Below are positions 9,479-19,155 of a DNA stretch of 64,000 bases, piece by piece. A program made the position numbers and the translations under genes. The stretch is from the NCBI GenBank assembly GCA_021582655.1, contig CP091135.1, forward strand, positions 1,777,308 to 1,841,307, given 5' to 3'. Under the pieces are notes generated by a model. It did no database searches. It had not been told where the DNA came from and saw only the letters and a program-made list of their open reading frames with translations. This DNA is from Nitrosomonas sp. Lineage in GTDB: Bacteria; Pseudomonadota; Gammaproteobacteria; Burkholderiales; Nitrosomonadaceae. Positions within the stretch are counted from its first letter, which is position 1, and the number at the start of each line of letters is the position of its first letter.

Positions 9479-10750
9479 ATGTTCAGTGATCTGAGTCAAT
9501 CACCACTTAGCAAGAATTTGCAACGCTTGTTCCTTTTGAGAAATATCTCCATTCTCGCTGAATGTCTGACCTTCGCCATTGTTTATTGGACGATTGACAT
9601 TGAAATTCCATGGACAAAAATGATAGTTGTCGTCATTTTACTGTCAGCAATCAATTTATTAACATGGTTGCGCTTACATCAGCCGTGGCCGGTTTCCCAC
9701 CATGAGTTTTTCTTTCAACTGCTGGTTGATGTATTCGCATTAAGCGCATTATTGTACTTTAGCGGCGGCTCAACCAATCCATTTATTTCACTGTATTTAC
9801 TGCCACTGACGATCGCAGCCACCGCATTGCCATGGCACTTCACATGGATTATGGCAATGATTACCATCGCCTGCTATTCATTGCTACTTTTTGTATATAT
9901 ACCCTTACCACATGATCACAGCAATCATCTGCTCGAGTTTGCATTACATGTATCCGGTATGTGGTTGGCCTTCGTACTCAGCACCGTGATCATTGCCTGG
10001 TTCGTGGTTAAAATGAGTGCATCGATTCGTGAACGCGATCAGGATCTCGCCAAAGCTAGAGAACAAGCATTGCGGAACGAACAAATTATCGCTTTGGGAA
10101 CTTTGGCCGCCGGCGCGGCCCATGAATTGGGAACTCCCTTGTCCACAATGGCTGTTGTAACCGGAGAACTGCAAAAGGAATATCCTGATGATACGGAATT
10201 TCAAGGCAATATCAAAATATTGCGCGACCAGATCATGCATTGCAAGCAAACCTTGACGCACTTACTGGCAAAGGCGGGACAAAACAGAGCGGAGCAAGGC
10301 AGCGAATTAACCGTTGACACTTTCTTACATCAGATTCTAGATAAATGGAAATTGATACGTCCGTCGGTTAAATTTACCTACCAAAGCACAGGCATGCAGC
10401 CAGTTCCAACGATCATGGAAAATCAATTACTTTACCAATCAATATTGAATTTGCTTAATAATGCAGCGGACGCATCATCAAAATGCATCGAGATTAACAG
10501 TCATTGGGATTATAAAACATTGCACCTCGAAATCATCGATGATGGTAAAGGACTATCCACGGAAGCACTGCAACGTGCCGGTGAAGCTTTTTTCTCAAGC
10601 AAAGCGCCCGGACACGGCTTCGGCATCGGTCTGTTTCTTGCCAATGCCAATATTGAGCGATTCGGCGGTAGTGTTCGTTTGTTCAATCTCGAAAATGGCG
10701 GAGCCTGTACTCAGGTTGTTTTACCCTTGATAGGAAAAAATCATGACTGA
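9479..10750 (+). CDS. regB: RegB/PrrB-type redox sensor histidine kinase
   Basis: A 423-residue kinase with about six N-terminal membrane helices, then a HisKA/HATPase module. Between helices 3 and 4 is GGSTNPF (residues 96-102), the GGxxNPF heptapeptide that binds quinone in RegB. The phospho-acceptor His215 lies in AAGAAHELGTPLSTMAV, the RegB-type H-box, and Cys255 (IMHCKQTLTHLL) corresponds to the redox-active cysteine of the family. ATP-site boxes NLLNNAAD, DDGKG and GFGIGLFL follow. It would sense the redox state of the respiratory chain. The stop overlaps the regA start by eight bases. No good ribosome site is visible before the ATG at 9479. Confidence 0.92.
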   Translation: MFSDLSQSPLSKNLQRLFLLRNISILAECLTFAIVYWTIDIEIPWTKMIVVVILLSAINLLTWLRLHQPWPVSHHEFFFQLLVDVFALSALLYFSGGSTNPFISLYLLPLTIAATALPWHFTWIMAMITIACYSLLLFVYIPLPHDHSNHLLEFALHVSGMWLAFVLSTVIIAWFVVKMSASIRERDQDLAKAREQALRNEQIIALGTLAAGAAHELGTPLSTMAVVTGELQKEYPDDTEFQGNIKILRDQIMHCKQTLTHLLAKAGQNRAEQGSELTVDTFLHQILDKWKLIRPSVKFTYQSTGMQPVPTIMENQLLYQSILNLLNNAADASSKCIEINSHWDYKTLHLEIIDDGKGLSTEALQRAGEAFFSSKAPGHGFGIGLFLANANIERFGGSVRLFNLENGGACTQVVLPLIGKNHD

Positions 10751-11303
10751 TTCTTCATTGACGGAAACAGATGATTCTCCCAGTCTCCTCATCGTCGATG
10801 ATGACGACGTATTTTGTGGTGTATTGGCAAAAGCTATGACTAAACGGGGTTTTAGCGTCACGTGCGCACATACCATCAGCGGTGCACTGGGATTCGCTGA
10901 AACGGCCATGCCGGAATATGCCATCGTCGATTTGAAATTGGCCAATGAGTCCGGATTGGTAATGGTTGAAAAACTGAAGCAACTGGACCCCGGCACCCGT
11001 ATCGTAATGCTGACAGGTTACGCCAGTATCGCCACCGCTGTTGAAGCTATTAAGCTTGGCGCGACACACTATCTTGCCAAACCGGTTGATGCGGATGAAA
11101 TCATGGCGGCCTTCGAGCGCACCGCCGGTGAATCGAACACACCAATCAGCGCCAATCCGCTATCCGTAGGAAGGCTTGAATGGGAGTACATCCATCGGAT
11201 TCTCGCTGAGAATGACAACAATATTTCCGTAACCGCAAAAATCCTGAACATGCACCGCCGTACGCTGCAACGTAAATTAGCCAAGAAACCATTGCGTGAA
11301 TAG
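10743..11303 (+). CDS. regA: RegA/PrrA-type response regulator
   Basis: The 186-residue protein has a receiver domain with acidic pocket DDDD (19-22), phospho-acceptor Asp63 (AIVDLKL), Thr in MLTGY and Lys in LAKPVDADE. A short linker leads to a Fis-type helix-turn-helix (NNISVTAKILNMHRRTLQRKLAKK). This small one-HTH layout is the RegA/PrrA/ActR family, which controls respiration, carbon fixation and related pathways in response to RegB. It is translationally coupled to regB. It ends six bases before ribD, which is on the other strand. Confidence 0.93.
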   Translation: MTDSSLTETDDSPSLLIVDDDDVFCGVLAKAMTKRGFSVTCAHTISGALGFAETAMPEYAIVDLKLANESGLVMVEKLKQLDPGTRIVMLTGYASIATAVEAIKLGATHYLAKPVDADEIMAAFERTAGESNTPISANPLSVGRLEWEYIHRILAENDNNISVTAKILNMHRRTLQRKLAKKPLRE

Positions 11304-11309
11304 CGGAAC

Positions 11310-12398
11310 TCAGTCAAACCGCGCAATGACGCGAATATCGCTACCGATCATGCAAAGATCTTGAATTTTAAGCGCCACTTTCTGATCAAGCTGCTTCAAT
11401 TCAGGCAAGTTCAACATACCGCGCGCGCGCCCGAGAAACTGCGGCGCCAAATAGATTATCGCCTCGTCGGCCAAGCCTGCTGCCACCAAAGCACCATTTA
11501 ATCCGTACCCGGATTCCACCAGAATTTCGTTAATGCCGAAATCAGCCAACATCACCATCATTGCTTTTAAATCAACTGCGCCGCCGCTATCAGGCAATTC
11601 AATCACGTTAGCGCCCATGCCCAACAACATGTCTTTCTTTTTCAGATGGCCGGTATTTGCGGTAAAAATCCAGGGTCGTTCTTCGCCCTGCAGCAATTTG
11701 GCATCCAAAGGAATCGACAGATCTCGATCAACCACAATTTTCTTCGGTTGACGAACAGCCTTGATATGACGTACCGTCAATTGCGGATTATCCGCCAGCA
11801 CTGTACCGCTTCCAGTTAAAATTGCACATGACCGTGCACGCCATCGATGTCCATCGACACGTGCCGGTTCACCGGTAATCCATTGACTGCTACCATTGTT
11901 AAGCGCCGTTTTACCATCCAAACTGGCTGCAATTTTCAATCTCAACCAGGGTTTTTTACCAACCATACGCGATATAAAACCGATATTCAGCACATACGCC
12001 TCTTCCCGCATCAAGCCTTGTTGCACGAGAATACCGGCCTGCTGCAATAATGCAACACCCTGCCCGGATACAATCGGATTGGGATCTTCCATAGCAATAA
12101 TCACTTTGGCAATCCCAGCTTCGATCAACGCATTCGTGCAAGGCGGCGTGCGGCCATAATGACTGCAAGGCTCTAACGTGATATAAGCGGTACCACCCCG
12201 CGCAGCTATACCAGCATGACTCAGAGCATGAATTTCCGCATGCGGCTCTCCAGCCGCTTCGTGCCAACCGCAACCCATGAGCTGCCCATCACGCACGATG
12301 ACACAACCAACGCGAGGATTCGGTGTTGTGGTACACAATCCACGCTCGGCAAGTCGGAGCGCATGCGCCATGTAAAGATGATCTATTGCCGTAAACAT
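11310..12398 (-). CDS. ribD: Bifunctional riboflavin biosynthesis deaminase/reductase RibD
   Basis: The 362-residue protein joins an N-terminal cytidine-deaminase-like domain, with zinc ligands in GEPHAEIHAL and LEPCSHYGRTPPCTNAL, to a C-terminal DHFR-like reductase domain (ASLDGKTALNNGSSQWITG onward). It carries out the second and third steps of riboflavin synthesis, removal of the pyrimidine amino group and reduction of the ribose side chain. It is the third gene of a glyA-nrdR-ribD order that is common in Proteobacteria. The 76-base gap after nrdR has no obvious terminator. Confidence 0.96.
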   Translation of the reverse strand: MFTAIDHLYMAHALRLAERGLCTTTPNPRVGCVIVRDGQLMGCGWHEAAGEPHAEIHALSHAGIAARGGTAYITLEPCSHYGRTPPCTNALIEAGIAKVIIAMEDPNPIVSGQGVALLQQAGILVQQGLMREEAYVLNIGFISRMVGKKPWLRLKIAASLDGKTALNNGSSQWITGEPARVDGHRWRARSCAILTGSGTVLADNPQLTVRHIKAVRQPKKIVVDRDLSIPLDAKLLQGEERPWIFTANTGHLKKKDMLLGMGANVIELPDSGGAVDLKAMMVMLADFGINEILVESGYGLNGALVAAGLADEAIIYLAPQFLGRARGMLNLPELKQLDQKVALKIQDLCMIGSDIRVIARFD

Positions 12399-12474
12399 TT
12401 AAGGCAAAACCCGAAACGCGATATAGCATCAACCAAGAACATTGCTCACGGGGTGTATCATGTCAACAGCAGAT

Positions 12475-12957
12475 TCAAGAGACTTTTTTAGATTGCAGAT
12501 GTTGGTGGGGTTTTTGCACTTCCTTAATCGCATCGCGAAAATCATCAACATCCTGAAAGCTCTTGTATACCGAAGCAAAGCGAATATACGCAACTTTATC
12601 GAGTTTATACAGCTCTTCCATCACACTCTCGCCAATACTACGCGACAACACTTCTCGTTCTCCCATAGCCAACAGCTTCTGCACGATACGATCGATTGCG
12701 GCATCCACATAATTGGTCGGAACCGGCCGCTTATGCAGTGCCCGTTTAAACCCAGTCATCAATTTATTACGATCGAACTCTGCCCTGGTACCATCGTGCT
12801 TCACCACCTGCGGCAAGCGCAACTCGACCGTTTCATAAGTAGTGAAGCGCTTATCGCAGGACGGACAACGCCGACGGCGGCGAATTTTATGTCCATCTTC
12901 GCTGACACGTGAGTCGATCACACTGGTATCATCAGTATTACAAAAAGGGCATTTCAT
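12475..12957 (-). CDS. nrdR: Transcriptional repressor NrdR
   Basis: A 160-residue protein with an N-terminal zinc ribbon (Cys3, Cys6, Cys31, Cys34) enclosing a run of arginines, then an ATP-cone domain ([20 protein letters not shown]...). NrdR binds NrdR boxes ahead of ribonucleotide reductase genes and represses them when dATP is high. Length and motifs are standard; the C-terminal tail ([13 protein letters not shown]) is slightly longer than usual. It lies between glyA and ribD on the same strand. Confidence 0.97.
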   Translation of the reverse strand: MKCPFCNTDDTSVIDSRVSEDGHKIRRRRRCPSCDKRFTTYETVELRLPQVVKHDGTRAEFDRNKLMTGFKRALHKRPVPTNYVDAAIDRIVQKLLAMGEREVLSRSIGESVMEELYKLDKVAYIRFASVYKSFQDVDDFRDAIKEVQKPHQHLQSKKVS

Positions 12958-12991
12958 GCTGACGAATTATGCCGATACAATTGCAGAGGAG

Positions 12992-14239
12992 CTATCCATA
13001 CACCGGGAATCTCACACAAAGTTGCCGTGCTTCCGTTGCCACGCGCGACAAAACCGCTTCATCTTCCGGTGCCGCTAGTACATCCGCGATCAGATGCGCC
13101 AATTGCTCTACTTCCAACTCCTTGAAGCCACGCGTCGTGATCGCTGGAGATCCAATACGGACACCACTGGTTACGAAAGGCTTTTGCGGATCATTTGGAA
13201 TGGCGTTTTTGTTGACTGTGATATGCGCCCTTTCCAACGACTCTTCCGCTTGTTTACCGGTCAGATTCATCGCACGCAAATCGACCAAAAACAAATGACA
13301 ATCGGTTTGCCCCGAAACAATCCGCAAACCACGTTGAGTAAGTACCTTTGCCATGACACGGGCATTTTCAATGACCTGCTCCTGGTAATTTTTGAATTCC
13401 TGGCTTGCAGCTTCCTTAAATGCTACCGCTTTAGCTGCGATTACATGCATCAACGGCCCTCCTTGGGTTTGCGGAAAAATCGCGGAATTGAGTGCTTTTT
13501 CATGCTCCGGTTTGGCTATAATGACGCCACCGCGCGGGCCACGCAGGGTTTTGTGCGTAGTGCTGGTAACAAAATCCGCAATCCCAACCGGATTAGGATA
13601 AAAACCCGCAGCGATCAAACCGGCATAATGTGCCATATCAACGAATAGGTAAGCACCTACCGCATCTGCAATTTTGCGAAAACGCTTCCAATCGATAACC
13701 CGTGCATAAGCTGATGCACCGGCCACGATCATTTTAGGTTTGTGCTCATGTGCCAACCGTTCCACTTCTTCATAATCGATCGTTTCAGTTTCTGGATGCA
13801 AACCGTAGGAAATTGAATTAAAAATCTTACCGCTCATGTTGACGCTGGAACCATGCGTTAAATGCCCCCCATGCGCAAGCGACATACCAAGCAAGGTATC
13901 GCCCGGCTTTAACGCGGAAAGATAAACAGCAGCATTAGCCTGAGAGCCTGAGTGCGGCTGCACATTGACATACTCCGCACCAAACAGCGCTTTCAATCGA
14001 TCAATTGCAAGCTGCTCCACCCGATCGGCATACATGCACCCACCATAATAACGTTTAGCCGGATAACCTTCAGCATATTTGTTAGTTAAAACAGATCCTT
14101 GTGCCTGCATAACCGCGGGGCTAGCGTAATTTTCCGATGCAATGAGTTCGATATATTCTTCTTGACGCTGCATCTCACCTTTGATCGCTTGCCACAGATC
14201 AGGATCGACAACTTCTACTGTTTGTTTTTGCGAAAACAT
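12992..14239 (-). CDS. glyA: Serine hydroxymethyltransferase
   Basis: The 415-residue enzyme interconverts serine and glycine with tetrahydrofolate, supplying one-carbon units. Visible signatures are [29 protein letters not shown], and the PLP lysine in [14 protein letters not shown]. The start at 14239 ([10 protein letters not shown]) is chosen over an in-frame ATG at 14293 because AAAGGA lies about nine bases before it and the extra residues do not match the family. It leads the glyA-nrdR-ribD cluster. A perfect inverted repeat at 14293-14314 lies in its upstream region. Confidence 0.98.
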   Translation of the reverse strand: MFSQKQTVEVVDPDLWQAIKGEMQRQEEYIELIASENYASPAVMQAQGSVLTNKYAEGYPAKRYYGGCMYADRVEQLAIDRLKALFGAEYVNVQPHSGSQANAAVYLSALKPGDTLLGMSLAHGGHLTHGSSVNMSGKIFNSISYGLHPETETIDYEEVERLAHEHKPKMIVAGASAYARVIDWKRFRKIADAVGAYLFVDMAHYAGLIAAGFYPNPVGIADFVTSTTHKTLRGPRGGVIIAKPEHEKALNSAIFPQTQGGPLMHVIAAKAVAFKEAASQEFKNYQEQVIENARVMAKVLTQRGLRIVSGQTDCHLFLVDLRAMNLTGKQAEESLERAHITVNKNAIPNDPQKPFVTSGVRIGSPAITTRGFKELEVEQLAHLIADVLAAPEDEAVLSRVATEARQLCVRFPVYG

Positions 14240-14292
14240 GGTAATAACAATCCTTTGAAATTTTGGAAAACCGTAAAACTCGTATATTACCA

Positions 14293-14314
14293 CTACCGAC
14301 TGGAACGTCGGTAG
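14293..14314. repeat. Inverted repeat upstream of glyA
   Basis: CTACCGAC and GTCGGTAG form a perfect 8-bp stem around a 6-base loop, 54 bases before the glyA start and about 100 bases after the clpA stop. No T-run follows on either strand, so a leader RNA structure or operator is as possible as a terminator for clpA. Confidence 0.4.
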
Positions 14315-14414
14315 CGGATAGCAATACGGAAATAGACAAGAAACGGGAATTTATCGTAACTGCGGTAACTACGGATGGCTTACGCTGATAACTCTGTCAA
14401 AATTATGGAACGAA

Positions 14415-16667
14415 TCAGATAGCAACCACTTCTTCTTCGAACATCAAGATCACTTTATTATCTTTCACATCGACGGTTACCTTGCCACCGTTGGCTAACC
14501 GGCCAAACAGCAACTCATCAGCCAATGCGCTGCGAATAGTATCCTGAATCAAGCGCTCCATTGGACGTGCGCCCATCAATGGATCGAATCCATTCTTGGC
14601 CAAGTAGCTACGCAACTGATTCGTAAAAGTAACCTCAACTTTCTTTTCGTTCAATTGTGTTTCCAGTTGAATCAAAAATTTATCTGTCACACGCAAGATA
14701 ATTTCCTGATTGAGTGGTGCAAACGATATCACGGCATCAAGCCGATTTCGGAATTCCGGTGTGAATAATTTTTTGATATCAACCAATTCATCACCTACCG
14801 ATTTAGATTGTGCAAATCCAATCGACGACTTCGTTAAAGCTTCGGCACCAGCATTAGTAGTCATAATGATAATGACATTGCGAAAATCCGCTTTGCGGCC
14901 ATTATTATCGGTCAACGTCCCGTAATCCATCACTTGTAACAGGATATTGAAAATATCAGTATGTGCTTTTTCAATCTCATCCAACAACAGCACCGAGTAC
15001 GGATTCTTAATAACAGCTTCTGTCAGCAAGCCGCCTTGATCATAACCTACATATCCGGGCGGCGCGCCAATTAATCTGGATACGGCATGCCGCTCCATAT
15101 ACTCTGACATATCAAAGCGATGCAAATGAATACCCAACGCATAAGCCAATTGTCTTGCGACTTCCGTTTTTCCAACCCCTGTCGGGCCTGAGAAAAGAAA
15201 TGAGCCAACCGGTTTTCTCGGATTCCCCAGACCACTCCTTGCCATTTTGATAGCGGCTGTCAGTGTGTCAACAGCTTTATCCTGACCAAACACTACCGCC
15301 TTCATATCACGTCCAAGTGTTTTTAGCTTATTGCGATCATCTGTTGAAATAGTCTGTGACGGAATTCTGGCAATCTTGGCAACCACGCTTTCGATTTCAC
15401 TTTTTCCAATTACCTTGCGCTTCTTCGACTTTGGCAACAACCGCTGCATTGCACCCGCCTCATCAAGTACATCAATCGCCTTATCCGGTAAATGCCGATC
15501 GTTGATATAGCGCTCGGACAGCTCGGCCGCTGAAATTAATGCACTATTTGTATACTTTACTTTATGATGCTGCTCATATCGCGACTTCAGTCCGCGTAAA
15601 ATCGCCACAGTCTCATCAACACTGGGTTCATTGACTTCAATTTGCTGAAAACGTCTTGATAGCGCGCGGTCTTTCTCAAAGATTCCCCGATATTCACTAA
15701 ACGTAGTCGCACCGATACACCGCAACTGCCCCGAGCTTAATACCGGCTTCAGTAAATTCGATGCATCCAAAACACCGCCTGATGCAGCACCAGCACCGAT
15801 AAGCGTATGAATTTCATCAATAAACAAAATTGCCATTGGATTCTCGGTTAATTGTTTTAGGAGCGATTTCAAGCGCTGCTCAAAATCTCCTCGATACTTA
15901 GTCCCTGCTAACAAAGCCCCCATGTCCAGCGCATAAATTTGGTGCTTCAGGAGCAAATCAGGAACATTCTCTTCGACAATGCGTTTAGCGAGTCCTTCCG
16001 CAATTGCAGTTTTACCCACACCCGCTTCACCAACCAGCAATGGATTATTTTTACGACGCCGGCATAGCGTTTGAATAACACGCTCAATTTCTTTCTCTCG
16101 CCCGACCAATGGATCAATCTTATTCATTAGCGCCAGATGATTGAGATTGATTGTATAACTTTCGAGTAATCCACCGGAATTTGATTCCGGTTCCATATCA
16201 GCTTCGTTCCCAATCTTAGTGGAGCTGTCTTGTGGAACTTTCCTAATATTGTGAGAAATATAATTCACTACATCCAGTCGAGTAACACCTCGCTGCTGCA
16301 AAAAATAAGCTGCATGGGAGTCCTTTTCACCAAAGATCGATACCAGTACATTAGCACCAGTGACCTCTTTCTTTCCAGACGATTGGACATGCAAAATCGC
16401 ACGCTGAATGACACGCTGAAACCCGAGCGTCGGCTGAGTATCAACCTCATCAGTACCTTTAATTACCGGGGTATGCCGTTCAATATGATCAAGCAGTATC
16501 GCACGTAACTCTTCAATATCAACCAAACACGCCTGCAGTACTTCGGCAGCGCTCGTATTATCAAGCATAGCCAACAACAGATGCTCGACTGTAATAAATT
16601 CATAGCGTTTCTGTCGTGATTCTACAAACGCCATATGCAAACTCACCTCCAGATCAGGAGCAATCAT
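14415..16667 (-). CDS. clpA: ATP-dependent Clp protease ATPase subunit ClpA
   Basis: A 750-residue unfoldase with an N-domain (to about 150), a first AAA module with Walker [11 protein letters not shown] and Walker [12 protein letters not shown], and a second with [10 protein letters not shown] and [10 protein letters not shown], ending in the ClpA C-terminal [10 protein letters not shown] region. It feeds substrates to ClpP. The start at 16667 is preferred over 16688 because GAGGAAAA sits at the right distance and [14 protein letters not shown] matches the ClpA N-terminus. The ribosome site lies inside the end of clpS, one base away, so the pair is coupled. No clpP is in the window. Confidence 0.97.
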   Translation of the reverse strand: MIAPDLEVSLHMAFVESRQKRYEFITVEHLLLAMLDNTSAAEVLQACLVDIEELRAILLDHIERHTPVIKGTDEVDTQPTLGFQRVIQRAILHVQSSGKKEVTGANVLVSIFGEKDSHAAYFLQQRGVTRLDVVNYISHNIRKVPQDSSTKIGNEADMEPESNSGGLLESYTINLNHLALMNKIDPLVGREKEIERVIQTLCRRRKNNPLLVGEAGVGKTAIAEGLAKRIVEENVPDLLLKHQIYALDMGALLAGTKYRGDFEQRLKSLLKQLTENPMAILFIDEIHTLIGAGAASGGVLDASNLLKPVLSSGQLRCIGATTFSEYRGIFEKDRALSRRFQQIEVNEPSVDETVAILRGLKSRYEQHHKVKYTNSALISAAELSERYINDRHLPDKAIDVLDEAGAMQRLLPKSKKRKVIGKSEIESVVAKIARIPSQTISTDDRNKLKTLGRDMKAVVFGQDKAVDTLTAAIKMARSGLGNPRKPVGSFLFSGPTGVGKTEVARQLAYALGIHLHRFDMSEYMERHAVSRLIGAPPGYVGYDQGGLLTEAVIKNPYSVLLLDEIEKAHTDIFNILLQVMDYGTLTDNNGRKADFRNVIIIMTTNAGAEALTKSSIGFAQSKSVGDELVDIKKLFTPEFRNRLDAVISFAPLNQEIILRVTDKFLIQLETQLNEKKVEVTFTNQLRSYLAKNGFDPLMGARPMERLIQDTIRSALADELLFGRLANGGKVTVDVKDNKVILMFEEEVVAI

Positions 16668-16668
16668 A

Positions 16669-16977
16669 TCAATTTTCCTCCATAACACACCGAAGTGGAT
16701 GTTGATTCAATCTAGCAAATTCAATCACTTGCTTGACTTTCGTACTTGCAATATCTTCTGGATAAATTCCGCATACACCAACACCTTCGGTATGTACTTT
16801 TAACATTATATGAGTTGCTTGCTCTTGATTCATGAAAAAAAACATCTCCAACACCTCAGTTACAAAATCCATCGGGGTAAAATCATCATTTAACAATAAA
16901 ATTTTATACATGGACGGGGGTTTCTGTATTACTTTCTTTTGTGTTAGCAAAATTGTGTCTGATTTACTAGCTGACAT
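16669..16977 (-). CDS. clpS: ClpS adaptor protein
   Basis: This 102-residue protein matches Clp[30 protein letters not shown], then the [21 protein letters not shown] segment that forms the N-degron pocket, and [10 protein letters not shown] at the end. It delivers N-end-rule substrates to ClpA. It is followed directly by clpA, the usual pairing. The N-terminal extension ([18 protein letters not shown]) is disordered and of normal length. Confidence 0.97.
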   Translation of the reverse strand: MSASKSDTILLTQKKVIQKPPSMYKILLLNDDFTPMDFVTEVLEMFFFMNQEQATHIMLKVHTEGVGVCGIYPEDIASTKVKQVIEFARLNQHPLRCVMEEN

Positions 16978-17131
16978 CGCTGTTTCCTTTAGCTTTTTAG
17001 TCCTCTAAGGATCATCAATCTTAGTACAAAATTCAGCACGATACTACTGGCATGTTTTGCGATTACGACAAAATTTTCAAGTATCTTGAGACATTCACCC
17101 TTTAGAACAAATAGAAAAATAACGTAAGCGC

Positions 17132-17160
17132 TTGACTTTAACACTCGATTTGCGTAAAAC
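17132..17160 (+). promoter_or_regulatory. Candidate promoter of the cold-shock gene
   Basis: TTGACT (17132-17137) and TAAAAC (17155-17160) are 17 bases apart. The start would leave an mRNA leader of about 105 bases before the cspA-like ATG, which fits the long structured leaders of cold-shock genes. The -10 is a weak match. The rest of the 16978-17272 gap shows no gene. Confidence 0.35.
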
Positions 17161-17272
17161 AGCAAACGGCGTTTGATTTCAAGTTCTCAGGGGTGTTGGT
17201 TAAATCCGTGAGTAACCTTTGTTTTCAAATAGTGTTAGGGTTTCCGGCCCAGTTTTTATATAGGAAGTAGAA

Positions 17273-17476
17273 ATGGCAACAGGCACAGTTAAATGGTTCA
17301 ACGATTCCAAAGGTTTTGGTTTTATTACTCCTGATGATGGCAGTGAGGATTTATTTGCACACTTCTCAGCAATCAACATGTCTGGTTTTAAGACTCTCAA
17401 AGAAGGCCAGAAAGTGAGCTTTGACGTCACTCAGGGACCGAAAGGAAAACAAGCCTCTAACATCCAAGCCACTTAA
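17273..17476 (+). CDS. cspA: Cold-shock protein, CspA family
   Basis: The 67-residue protein is a single cold-shock domain: [15 protein letters not shown] contains RNP1 and DLFAHFSAI contains RNP2, the aromatic residues that stack on single-stranded RNA or DNA. Such proteins melt mRNA structure at low temperature or serve as general RNA chaperones. AGGAAG precedes the ATG. Which numbered Csp paralogue it equals cannot be told. Confidence 0.96.
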   Translation: MATGTVKWFNDSKGFGFITPDDGSEDLFAHFSAINMSGFKTLKEGQKVSFDVTQGPKGKQASNIQAT

Positions 17477-17536
17477 CTTATCCTTTCTTTTAAATTCCGG
17501 TCCGAATTAATTCGTCCGATACAAGCAAAGGTTTTA

Positions 17537-17574
17537 AGATAACTAATCCTTATTTAAATGAGGATTAGTTATCT
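17537..17574. terminator. Stem-loop between cspA and tRNA-Arg
   Basis: AGATAACTAATCC and GGATTAGTTATCT pair perfectly over 13 bp with a 12-base loop. It lies 60 bases after cspA and 33 bases past the 3' end of the oppositely oriented tRNA gene, so it could end either transcript. The stem is AT-rich and the T-run is poor, so the terminator role is inferred from position. Confidence 0.5.
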
Positions 17575-17606
17575 GTGATTTCTGTATCACCACTTAACCT
17601 TTGTTG

Positions 17607-17679
17607 CGCCCTGAACACGAATCGAACGTGCGACCTACCCCTTAGGAGGGGGTTGCTCTATCCACTGAGCTACCAGGGC
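17607..17679 (-). tRNA. tRNA-Arg (anticodon CCT)
   Basis: The minus strand folds into a full cloverleaf. The acceptor stem pairs GCCCTGG with TCAGGGC (one G-T pair); the D arm is GCTC...GAGC; the anticodon stem ACCCC/GGGGT holds loop CTCCTAA with anticodon CCT, reading AGG; the T arm has loop TTCGATT. The CCA end is not encoded. A matching promoter lies just upstream. Confidence 0.95.
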
Positions 17680-17688
17680 AACGCGGAT

Positions 17689-17716
17689 ATTCTACGCTAT
17701 TAATCATCTTAAACAA
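17689..17716 (-). promoter_or_regulatory. Candidate promoter of tRNA-Arg
   Basis: On the minus strand TTGTTT (17711-17716) and TAGAAT (17689-17694) are 16 bases apart, and the -10 box ends 10 bases before the mature tRNA 5' end. Position and boxes agree with a sigma-70 tRNA promoter. Confidence 0.45.
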
Positions 17717-17777
17717 CGAGTCTTTACACAAAGCCTGCATCAAACACACGAAGCTTTCTGATCGCTTTTATTGTTGC

Positions 17778-18956
17778 TCATTTTTTAGGCAACAAAACCC
17801 ACATTTTTCCGGATTGCTTCATTCTTCCGGCTTGAACCCCAGCTTCGTGACCGAAACCCCAGAAAAAATCGGCGCGAACTCCTCCTTTAATGGCGCTACC
17901 GACATCTTGCGCTATCATCAGACGATTGAGCGGCTTATTGGAATTGGGCCAAGTAGTAGCCAAAAAAACCGGAGCACCTTGCGGCACCGACTGAGGATCA
18001 ACAGCGATACTTCTTCCGGCCGTCAATGGCACACCGAGAGCACCGATAGGACCCGACAGATCGGCAGACAATTCACGAAAAAACACATAACGTGCATTTT
18101 GCTGCAACAGTTCCGGTAGTTTATCGGGATTTTGCTGCCCCCACTGCTTGATACCTTGCATAGAAGCTTTTGCCAACGGCAATTCACCACGCTGAACCAG
18201 GGTCTTGCCAATTGAATTATACGGATAGCCGTTTTGGTCGGCAAAACCGATTTTCATGGTTTCACCAGTATCCAACACGATACGGCCAGAACCTTGTACA
18301 TGCAAAAAAAACAATTCGACTTCATCCTCCACCCATAGCAGCTCGTATCCCCGCAACAATTCCGGGTTATTCATGATATCGGCGCGACTATAATATGGAA
18401 CCACTTTACGACCGTTCAAGCGACCGCGCAGTTTCAAATCCTTCAGTTCAGGATATGCGGCGCCCAACTCAATGGTCAGTAGTCCATCGGGAGCCGCGTA
18501 AATCGGGTAACGATACCGACCGGAAGATTTACGGCTGCCTTTGAGTAAAGGTTCGTAATAGCCGGTAATCAACCCCTCAGTTGTATTATCGATATTAATT
18601 ATCTGATAGGGAACAAAGTAAGTTTCAAAAAAATTTCTGATACCGGAACGATTCGGATTTTTTAATGAAACCGCCGATTGGCAGCTATCACGCCAGGCAG
18701 CTCGCTGATTTAAAGCTATACAGCTGTTAAGAAACGCTGCCCACGCGGGCGTCAAATCATCATCCACCCAACCTGTCAGATCCGACCACTGAACACGCTT
18801 GTGAGTTGATTTTGTTAACGGCGGCTCCAGAGGAGGCAAGGGAACGGCGATCTCCGCCGGCTTTTCCGGCGAGCTTATCGGTGCGATAGGTTCTGTAGCA
18901 CAACCCGCCAGCACCGACAAAATGATAACGATAATAAAACGAGATTGGTTTTTCAT
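17778..18956 (-). CDS. mltA: Membrane-bound lytic murein transglycosylase A
   Basis: The 392-residue protein has a lipoprotein signal with lipobox LAGC (Cys19), so it is probably outer-membrane anchored. A proline-rich linker (PLPPLEPPLT) is followed by the MltA domain (TGYYEPLLKGSR, FFLHVQGSGR) and a C-terminal 3D domain (SIAVDPQSVPQG ... IAQDVGSAIKGGVRADFFWG) that carries the catalytic aspartate. MltA cleaves peptidoglycan glycan strands to anhydromuropeptides. It is divergent from a possible small membrane protein gene at 19007. Confidence 0.95.
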   Translation of the reverse strand: MKNQSRFIIVIILSVLAGCATEPIAPISSPEKPAEIAVPLPPLEPPLTKSTHKRVQWSDLTGWVDDDLTPAWAAFLNSCIALNQRAAWRDSCQSAVSLKNPNRSGIRNFFETYFVPYQIINIDNTTEGLITGYYEPLLKGSRKSSGRYRYPIYAAPDGLLTIELGAAYPELKDLKLRGRLNGRKVVPYYSRADIMNNPELLRGYELLWVEDEVELFFLHVQGSGRIVLDTGETMKIGFADQNGYPYNSIGKTLVQRGELPLAKASMQGIKQWGQQNPDKLPELLQQNARYVFFRELSADLSGPIGALGVPLTAGRSIAVDPQSVPQGAPVFLATTWPNSNKPLNRLMIAQDVGSAIKGGVRADFFWGFGHEAGVQAGRMKQSGKMWVLLPKK

Positions 18957-19006
18957 CGACTTTTAGTTAAAGTAACGGCTTTATAGAAACTTGCCTTGTA
19001 ATAATT

Positions 19007-19120
19007 ATGTGGTTACTTGCGGTTGAAGCGGCTGTCGCACTGGGTTTATTTCTTTTTATTATCTGGTGGACCATGTTTTCCGGAAAAAAAAAGAAAAAAG
19101 ACAAAAACGAGGACGAATAA
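19007..19120 (+). CDS. Small single-span membrane protein, 37 residues
   Basis: The frame begins at ATG 19007. It encodes one hydrophobic helix (LLAVEAAVALGLFLFIIWW) and then a highly charged tail, first lysines (KKKKKDK) and then acidic residues (NEDE). This positive-after-helix layout predicts an N-out, C-in inner-membrane protein. It sits in the short interval between mltA and the NIF3 gene, too short for usual gene callers. No clear ribosome site precedes the ATG, which weakens the call. I do not recognise a family. Confidence 0.5.
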   Translation: MWLLAVEAAVALGLFLFIIWWTMFSGKKKKKDKNEDE

Positions 19121-19155
19121 TATCTTACCGGGTGTAAATTGCCGTATCGGTTTAC

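Noticed and set aside
12442-12912. 156-codon plus-strand frame opposite nrdR
   Set aside because: Shadow of nrdR with no ribosome site or recognisable motif.
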